In this document: positions 58,777 through 64,000 of the stretch, piece after piece
Layout: each line of letters opens with the position of its first letter
How positions within the stretch are numbered: the stretch's first letter is position 1
Assembly: GCF_002197665.1 (NCBI RefSeq)
Contig: NZ_NBBJ01000001.1
Coordinates: 1,178,001-1,242,000 of the forward strand
Reading direction: 5' to 3'
Length of the DNA: 64,000 nucleotides
From: Sphingomonas mucosissima
Lineage (GTDB): Bacteria; Pseudomonadota; Alphaproteobacteria; Sphingomonadales; Sphingomonadaceae
Program-made: the position numbers and the translations under genes
Notes under the pieces: model-generated
Seen by the model: the letters and a program-made list of their open reading frames with translations, nothing else
Told to the model about the DNA's origin: nothing
Databases searched by the model: none

Positions 58777-60335
58777 TGACTAAGGGTATCGACCGCCGCG
58801 GCGTGCTTCTCGCCGGCACCGGGGGCGCGTTCGGCCTCTACAGCTTCGCCGCCGGCGCCGCGCCCGCGACGAAGCAATTGAAGCTGCGGCGCAAGCCGGG
58901 CGTGAAGCCCAAGAACATCCTCGTCATCCTCACCGACGATCATCGCTACGACGCGATGGGCTTCATGAAGGCGCAGGATTTCGGCGAGACGCCGACGCTC
59001 GATCGCCTGGCGCGCGGGGGCGTGCATTTCCGCAACGCCTTCGTCACCACCGCGCTCTGCTCGCCCAGCCGCGCCTCGATCTTCACCGGCCTCTACGCGC
59101 ACCAGCATCGCGTGGTGGACAACAATCACCCGATCCCGCCCGGCCTCACTTACTATCCCGAATATCTCCAGGCCGCCGGCTATGAGACCGCGTTCATCGG
59201 CAAATGGCACATGGGCATCGAGACGGATTCGCCGCAGCCCGGCTTCGATCACTGGGTCAGCTTCAAGGGCCAGGGCAATTATCTGCCGCACCCCGACGGG
59301 CTCAACGTCAACGGCCGGCATGTTCCTCAGAAAGGCTATATCACTGACGAGCTGACCGATTACGCGCTCGACTGGATCGGCCAGCGCGACGCCAAGAAGC
59401 CGTGGATGATGCACCTCGCGCACAAGGCGGTGCATTCCGAATTCATCCCGGCGGAACGCCACAAGGGGCGCTACGACAAGGAAACCTTTCGCTATCCGGC
59501 CAACATGAAGCCGGGCGTTCCCGGCCGCCCGATGTGGGTCGAGAACCAGCGCAACAGCTGGCACGGCGTCGACTATCCGTACCACGGCACGCTCGACATC
59601 GCGGATTATTACAAGCGCTACATGGAAACGCTGCTGGCGGTGGACGAAGGCATCGCGCGGATCATGGATCTCCTCGACCAGCGCGGCGAGCTCGATGACA
59701 CCCTTATCCTCTACATGGGCGACAATGGCTTCATGTTCGGCGAACACGGCCTGATCGACAAGCGCGCCGCTTATGAGGAATCGATGCGCGTGCCGATTCT
59801 GATGCGCTGCCCGTCGCTGTTCGGTGCCGGCACCGTCGAGCACGTCGTCGCCAACATCGATGTCGCCCCCACCATGCTCGCCGCCGCCGGGCTGGAGGCG
59901 CCGGACGGCCTCGCCGGATCGAACATGCTCCCGTTGGTCACCGTCTCGCCGGCAAGCGGCGGCGCGGCCGAGGTGCCGTGGCGCAAGGAACTGATGTACG
60001 AATATTATTGGGAACGGAATTTCCCGCAGACGCCCACCGTCCACGCGCTGCGCGAGGATCGCTACAAGTACATCCACTTCCATGGCATCTGGGATCTCGA
60101 CGAGCTCTACGACCTCGCCGCCGATCCGCACGAGAACGACAATCTCCTCGCCCGCCCCGGCCATGAGGATCTCGCCGAACGGATGAGCGCCAAGCTCTTC
60201 CGCCTGCTGGAAGAGACCAACGGCATGCAAATCCCGCTCAGCGCCGACGCTGGCGAGCGCAACAAACTGCGCGATCCAAACGGCCCCGCCATGGCGCCAT
60301 TCCCGCCCAGTTTCTTCCGTCCGCCGCACAAGTGA
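58776..60335 (+). CDS. Second secreted type I sulfatase
   Basis: 519 residues, starting at the ATG that shares a base with the upstream stop (TGATG at 58774-58778). Tat-type signal KGIDRRGVLLAGTGGAFGLY. Sulfatase features: NILVILTDDHRYDAMGF, formylglycine Cys95 in ALCSPSRASIFTGLY, IGKWHMGIETDSPQPGFDHW and MGDNGFMFGEHGLIDK. It differs from the first sulfatase, so the two probably remove different sulfates from one glycan. It overlaps the GH92 start by 4 bases (GTGA, 60332-60335). Confidence 0.93.
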   Translation: MTKGIDRRGVLLAGTGGAFGLYSFAAGAAPATKQLKLRRKPGVKPKNILVILTDDHRYDAMGFMKAQDFGETPTLDRLARGGVHFRNAFVTTALCSPSRASIFTGLYAHQHRVVDNNHPIPPGLTYYPEYLQAAGYETAFIGKWHMGIETDSPQPGFDHWVSFKGQGNYLPHPDGLNVNGRHVPQKGYITDELTDYALDWIGQRDAKKPWMMHLAHKAVHSEFIPAERHKGRYDKETFRYPANMKPGVPGRPMWVENQRNSWHGVDYPYHGTLDIADYYKRYMETLLAVDEGIARIMDLLDQRGELDDTLILYMGDNGFMFGEHGLIDKRAAYEESMRVPILMRCPSLFGAGTVEHVVANIDVAPTMLAAAGLEAPDGLAGSNMLPLVTVSPASGGAAEVPWRKELMYEYYWERNFPQTPTVHALREDRYKYIHFHGIWDLDELYDLAADPHENDNLLARPGHEDLAERMSAKLFRLLEETNGMQIPLSADAGERNKLRDPNGPAMAPFPPSFFRPPHK

Positions 60336-62338
60336 TACCGCTAGTGACCGATTATCGCGCGCGATGGCGCCGCGTCTGCACGGCTGTCGCGGCCGCCACC
60401 GCCCTCCTCGCCGCCGCGCCCGCTGCTGCGCGGGAGAAGGCCGTCGACCTCGTCGATCCGTTTGTCGGCACGCTCGGCGATTTCGGCCAGCTCACCCCCG
60501 CCGCCGTCGCGCCTTACGGCATGGTGCAGCTGGGCCCGGACACTGACCCCAGGAATCACGCAGGCTACGACTTCGCCGCCCGCCAGCTTCGCGGCTTCTC
60601 GCACACCCGCGCGGTCGGGGTCGGCTGCGGCGGCGGGGGCGGCGACTTGCTCATCTCGCTGCTCCCCGAAGGCGCCGCGCCGCTCGCGCCGCTCGACAAG
60701 GCGAGCGAGCGCGCCTCCGCCGGCCGCTACCGCGTCAGCTACGCCAACGGCATCACGGCGGAAATGACGGCAACGCGCGGCGCGGGGCTGCTGCGCTTCA
60801 CCGTCACGAAGCCGGGCCGCTACGTCCTTCGCCTCGACGCGGCGAACGCCTATACCCGCCGCCACGCCGCCACCGTCACCGCGGATCTTCGCGCCAGCAT
60901 GACGGCGGGCACCGTGTGCGACGAAGGCGCCTACACCATCCACACCGCCAGCCGCGTCACGATCGACGGCAAGCCCGCGCCCGCCGCCACCGTCTTCGGC
61001 GCTGCCGCCACCCTGCCGCTCACCCTCAGGCGCGGCGCGATGGTGGAGGTGCGCACCGGCCTATCCACCGTCGATCCCGCCGCCGCCGCGGTGGTGCGCG
61101 ATACCGAGCTCGGCGCCCGCCCCTTCGCCGCCATCCTCGCCGCCACCCGCGCGCGCTGGCAGCACGAGCTCTCCCGCCTCGACGTCACGGCCCCGCGCGA
61201 TCGCCGCGCGCTCTTCTACACCTCGCTCTACCGCGTCATGCAGACGCCGGTCGCGATCCAGGATCCGGACGGCCGCCACCGCGGCAGTGACGGCCGCATC
61301 CACCGCTCCCTTCCGGGCGAGACGCGCTACGCCAGCTGGGCGCTGTGGGACAATTACCGCACCCAGCTCCCGCTCATCGCGCTCATCGATCCCGCCCGCG
61401 CCGCGGACATCGCCCGTTCGCTCGTCGCGCTCTACGGCGAGGGCAAGCAGCGCTGGGCGACGCGGACCGAGCCCTTCCTCACCGTCCGTACCGAGCATGC
61501 CGGCGTCGCGCTGCTCGATTTCCGCCGTCGCGGCATCACCGGCTTCGACGCCCACGCCGCGCTCGCCGGCATGGTGCGCGAGTCCGACACGCTCCAGCGC
61601 GACACGCCCGATCAGCAGATCGAGGCCGCCTATGACGACTGGGCCATCGCCGAGCTCGCCGCCGATCTGGGCGACACCGCCACCGCCGCCCGCTTCCGCG
61701 CGAAGGCGCTCGCATACCGCCCGATGTGGCGCGCCACCTGCGAGACGCTCGGCGCCGACGCGGACGTGGTGAAGGCGCGGGGCCTCTACCAAGGCACGCT
61801 GTGGCAATATCGCTGGGCGCCGGTCTTCGATCTCGACTGGATGGTGGAGACGCTCGGCCGCGACCGCTTCGTGCACGAACTCGACACCTTCTTCGCCAGC
61901 GGCCTCTACAACATGACCAACCAGCCGGACATCCACGTCCCCTGGCTCTACGCCGCGCTCGGCCGGCCGGCGGCGACCAGCGCGATCGTCCACCGCTACC
62001 TCACCCAGCCGGTCGATCACCCTTATGCCAACGAGGGTAAGCGCCCGCTGCCGTGGCACGGCCGCAGCTTCGCCCTCGCGCCGCAGGGCTTCGCGGACGG
62101 CATGGATGATGACGCCGGCGCGATGACGGCATGGTACGTCTGGGGCAGCCTCGGCCTCTACCCGATCGTTCCCGGCAGACCGGAGTGGTCGGTCAGCGCG
62201 CCGTTGGTAAAGCGAGCGGCGCTGCGCCTAAAGAACGGGCGAAATCTGATAATTACGCAAACCCCAGATAACCCGATCGGTACGCCCCTAATCACAGTGG
62301 ACAGCGTCAATCAGAATAAACAATCGCTTACATTCTGA
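60332..62338 (+). CDS. GH92-family alpha-mannosidase homologue with altered acid residue
   Basis: 668 residues from a GTG at 60332 coupled to the sulfatase. A signal sequence (VCTAVAAATALLAAAPAAA) is followed by the GH92 start VDLVDPFVGTLGDFGQLTP and GVGCGGGGGDLLISLL. The base region is kept as FADGMDDDAGAMTAWYVWG (Asp592-594). Where the family reads YEG..WQY with the general-acid Glu, this protein reads YQGTLWQY (Gln487), and the NEP motif reads NQP (Gln531). Typical GH92 enzymes are Ca-dependent inverting alpha-mannosidases. A member with Gln in the acid position was reported to act on mannose-1-phospho linkages, as I recall. Periplasmic; substrate uncertain. Confidence 0.87.
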   Translation: MIPLVTDYRARWRRVCTAVAAATALLAAAPAAAREKAVDLVDPFVGTLGDFGQLTPAAVAPYGMVQLGPDTDPRNHAGYDFAARQLRGFSHTRAVGVGCGGGGGDLLISLLPEGAAPLAPLDKASERASAGRYRVSYANGITAEMTATRGAGLLRFTVTKPGRYVLRLDAANAYTRRHAATVTADLRASMTAGTVCDEGAYTIHTASRVTIDGKPAPAATVFGAAATLPLTLRRGAMVEVRTGLSTVDPAAAAVVRDTELGARPFAAILAATRARWQHELSRLDVTAPRDRRALFYTSLYRVMQTPVAIQDPDGRHRGSDGRIHRSLPGETRYASWALWDNYRTQLPLIALIDPARAADIARSLVALYGEGKQRWATRTEPFLTVRTEHAGVALLDFRRRGITGFDAHAALAGMVRESDTLQRDTPDQQIEAAYDDWAIAELAADLGDTATAARFRAKALAYRPMWRATCETLGADADVVKARGLYQGTLWQYRWAPVFDLDWMVETLGRDRFVHELDTFFASGLYNMTNQPDIHVPWLYAALGRPAATSAIVHRYLTQPVDHPYANEGKRPLPWHGRSFALAPQGFADGMDDDAGAMTAWYVWGSLGLYPIVPGRPEWSVSAPLVKRAALRLKNGRNLIITQTPDNPIGTPLITVDSVNQNKQSLTF

Positions 62339-62383
62339 CCCGCCGGCGACAAGCTTGGAGTCTGGCTGGTCGCTTACCGACCT

Positions 62384-62570
62384 GTGGCGGCAGGCGCAGC
62401 TCTGGCGAGTACCCGCATCGAGCTATGGACAAACCTTGGTCTCGCCGACGCGCACAGCACCTACGAGCGTGCCAGCTTCAAGCCGATGGAGAATCACGAA
62501 GCAATTCTATGGAGCCGAGCTCATAAGCCAATATGGTCATTGGTCCTGGAGCCAGACTGGCGACAGACAC
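62384..62570 (+). pseudogene. Decayed GNAT-acetyltransferase C-terminal fragment
   Basis: One frame reads RIELWTNLGLADAHSTYERASFK, written here as RIELWTNLGLADAH plus STYERASFK. That is the LWTN...A..IYE.AGF pattern of the GNAT domain common in MarR/GNAT fusion proteins. The following bases continue better in another frame (KQFYGAELISQYG), as in the family C-terminus. No start or acetyl-CoA loop is found. It appears to be a degraded remnant, not a gene. Confidence 0.45.
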
Positions 62571-62870
62571 GGCTGATCAAATTCACGTGCTGGCGGCTTA
62601 TCAGCTCAAATCCTCAGCAAGGTGCCTTAGCATAGCATCGCCTACCTGTTCAGGAGCCTCGCACTCCCGAGAATGAATGACGTTATCGGCGCGCACGTCC
62701 TTATCAGCGGCGAGCTAGCGCTCCTGTCCATCGGACCTGACGGGCGGATGGCAGCGGTCATCGCCACCCTGGATCTGCGCTCAGTTCGGAGAAGTGGACA
62801 CGTGATCTGCTTGCTACCTCCCTACGAATGCTCACGCGCCAGACGCTGCCAAGGAGCAGCTGTTGCACGT
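62571..62870. other. Stretch without a supportable gene
   Basis: About 300 bases after the acetyltransferase remnant. A plus-strand frame from 62673 runs into the antisense of the methyltransferase gene and has no protein pattern. On the minus strand, broken frames include DNVIHSRECEAPEQVGDAML, which could be another gene remnant, but I cannot identify it. Confidence 0.35.
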
Positions 62871-62987
62871 CTACACGCGTCTGTCTTCGAGGGGCATAAG
62901 GATCAGCGTGATCCGGTCATGACCAACCGCGACATCGAGCGTCTCACCCGCGACGACGTCGATCGGTTCTGGAAAGCTGTGCAGCAC
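62871..62987 (-). pseudogene. Severed C-terminus of the PRMT-like methyltransferase
   Basis: Directly downstream and in frame with the methyltransferase amber codon (62988-62990) the minus strand reads VLHSFPEPIDVVAGETLDVA and then VGHDRITLILMPLEDRRV, ending at TAG 62871-62873. This is what the end of a PRMT-type beta-barrel looks like (strand, FPEP turn, strand). The 38 codons appear to be the original C-terminus cut off by a nonsense change. Confidence 0.65.
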
Positions 62988-64000
62988 CTAAAGCCACCCG
63001 CCGTCAGTGTAGCGATCGGGGTGATTGTCGAACGTCACGCCTTGCCACAGATCGATGTGCATCCATTGAACGATACCGAGCGCGCGCCCGCTCGCCGTGA
63101 CGGGAATGCGCAGCCGGGCGAGCGTCGCGTCGTGCTTGTTCTGCCTTAGGTCGAGGCGTACCAGTTCCAGATCATCGGACAGGCGCTCCCATGCCGTCAT
63201 CGTACCATGGATCGGCAGGCGTTGTGGCGCGAAGGCAGTGAAGGCGGAAAGATCAAAACCCGACACTTCGCCGACGAAAGCGTAGGCGCCGAGGTTCTCG
63301 CTAGCTACAAGGCAGCCCATGGCGCTTGCCATGCGAGGTATCACGATCGCGTTGTGGGCGAGTAGGCGACGATGAGCATCCTCGAACGTGTCGAGAACTT
63401 TCTCCGTCAGCAGGTCGCTCGAGAGGATTTCCGAGACCAAAACATCGGCCGGTGCGTCGAGCTCCGCGCCAATCACAAGCTCGGTTGAAGGCTTCGCGTA
63501 GACGGTGATGCGATCCGCATAGCCGTTTTGAGAGACGATCTGCTGTGCCATATCGGCAATCATCGGCTCCATCTCGCACGCTACAACTTTCTGTGCGCCT
63601 GCGCGTGCCGCCATCAGCGACAATAGGCCGCTGCCTGCGCCGATATCGATCACGCGCGCCTCCGGGCCTACGACGCCGATCGCGGCCTTGATCGCGGCTT
63701 CGAACGCATCATTGCGTCGCACATCGTTCATCATCGGGATGTGCCAGAAAGGCACCGATCCAGAGCCGAGCCGGCGAACCTGGTGCCGTAAATGAAGATT
63801 GTCGGGCTGCAGCGTAAGCGCGAGGCGGAAATGCCGAATGGCTTCAAGGTTTCGCCCTGCATCTGCTAGAACCACGGCCAGATTACCAATCGTGATCGGA
63901 TTGTCAGGGTCCGCCGCGCAGGCGCGCTCAAGCATTGTGATCGCCTCGACGGTACGGCCGAGCCAGTGCAGCGTGAGCCCCGTTTCATGTAGCGCAACGG
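62988..64000 (-). CDS. TPR-containing PRMT-like SAM methyltransferase (5' end outside window, early stop)
   Basis: The frame is open to the right edge; about 337 residues are visible. TPR repeats (LHWLGRTVEAITMLERA and NPITIGNLAVVLADAGR) are followed by a class I methyltransferase with motif I VIDIGAGSGLLSLMAARAGA and motif II VVACEMEP. The double-E-loop-like PADVLVSEILSSDLLTE and a beta-barrel with RLPIHGTMTAWE and LGIVQWMHIDLWQGV follow. Protein-arginine or related methyltransferase is the likely activity. It ends at amber 62988-62990, about 38 codons before the apparent natural end, so function may be lost unless the stop is suppressed. Confidence 0.82.
   Translation of the reverse strand, partial: VALHETGLTLHWLGRTVEAITMLERACAADPDNPITIGNLAVVLADAGRNLEAIRHFRLALTLQPDNLHLRHQVRRLGSGSVPFWHIPMMNDVRRNDAFEAAIKAAIGVVGPEARVIDIGAGSGLLSLMAARAGAQKVVACEMEPMIADMAQQIVSQNGYADRITVYAKPSTELVIGAELDAPADVLVSEILSSDLLTEKVLDTFEDAHRRLLAHNAIVIPRMASAMGCLVASENLGAYAFVGEVSGFDLSAFTAFAPQRLPIHGTMTAWERLSDDLELVRLDLRQNKHDATLARLRIPVTASGRALGIVQWMHIDLWQGVTFDNHPDRYTDGGWL

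Noticed and set aside
58752-60329. 525-codon open frame antisense to the second sulfatase
   Set aside because: High-GC shadow frame; Glu/Arg/Val-rich translation without domains, while the plus strand has a clear sulfatase.
62673-63149. Plus-strand frame across the 62.7-63.1 kb gap
   Set aside because: Its second half is the antisense of the methyltransferase gene and its first half has no recognisable pattern.

Overview
The window is about 64 kb of high-GC DNA that looks like a Sphingomonas-type alphaproteobacterial chromosome. The evidence is a gatCAB set, an ATP12-type F1 assembly chaperone, an SspB-alpha protease adaptor, a DUF1465/RcdA-like protein, two DUF465 peptides, several long TonB-dependent receptors and a LytS/LytTR pair beside one of them. 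These are family and context judgements; no database search was run. No rRNA, tRNA or CRISPR array was seen.

Positions 1-26311 are mostly housekeeping. In order: the tail of a phosphotransferase-like protein and an epoxide hydrolase; ruvX with a DUF3089 lipase-like gene (minus strand); gatC, gatA, gatB; pyrB coupled to a dihydroorotase homologue that has lost its metal ligands; two divergent SPOR-domain envelope proteins; crcB coupled to a pseudouridine synthase; an ATP12 chaperone; gmk; fumC; sspB; the histidine genes hisB-H-A-F-(small membrane peptide)-E followed by a HIT protein; an APC permease with a clear terminator; and ligA.

Positions 26477-40480 hold envelope and signalling genes: an Oar-like TonB receptor followed by a leaky-looking terminator and a LytS/LytTR two-component pair, a second TonB receptor, an ABC-F ATPase, rcdA, two divergent DUF465 genes, an aldehyde dehydrogenase, and a prepilin peptidase between two small uncharacterised genes. 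Positions 40571-45675 carry a thiolase, PPK2, a Baeyer-Villiger-type monooxygenase and a zinc-type oxidoreductase.

The right third is more accessory. It starts with a frameshifted glgX-like debranching enzyme and a KaiC-like ATPase translationally coupled to a hybrid histidine kinase. A decayed IS481-type transposase follows. Then comes a divergent glycan locus: esterase plus periplasmic trehalase on the minus strand; TonB receptor, two Tat-type sulfatases and a GH92 enzyme on the plus strand. The GH92 protein keeps the Asp base region but has Gln where the family general acid Glu is expected, so it may act on an activated mannosyl linkage such as mannosyl phosphate. This locus is the best candidate for an undescribed system. 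The window ends with a decayed acetyltransferase fragment and a TPR/PRMT-like methyltransferase cut by the window edge and interrupted near its C-terminus by an amber codon.
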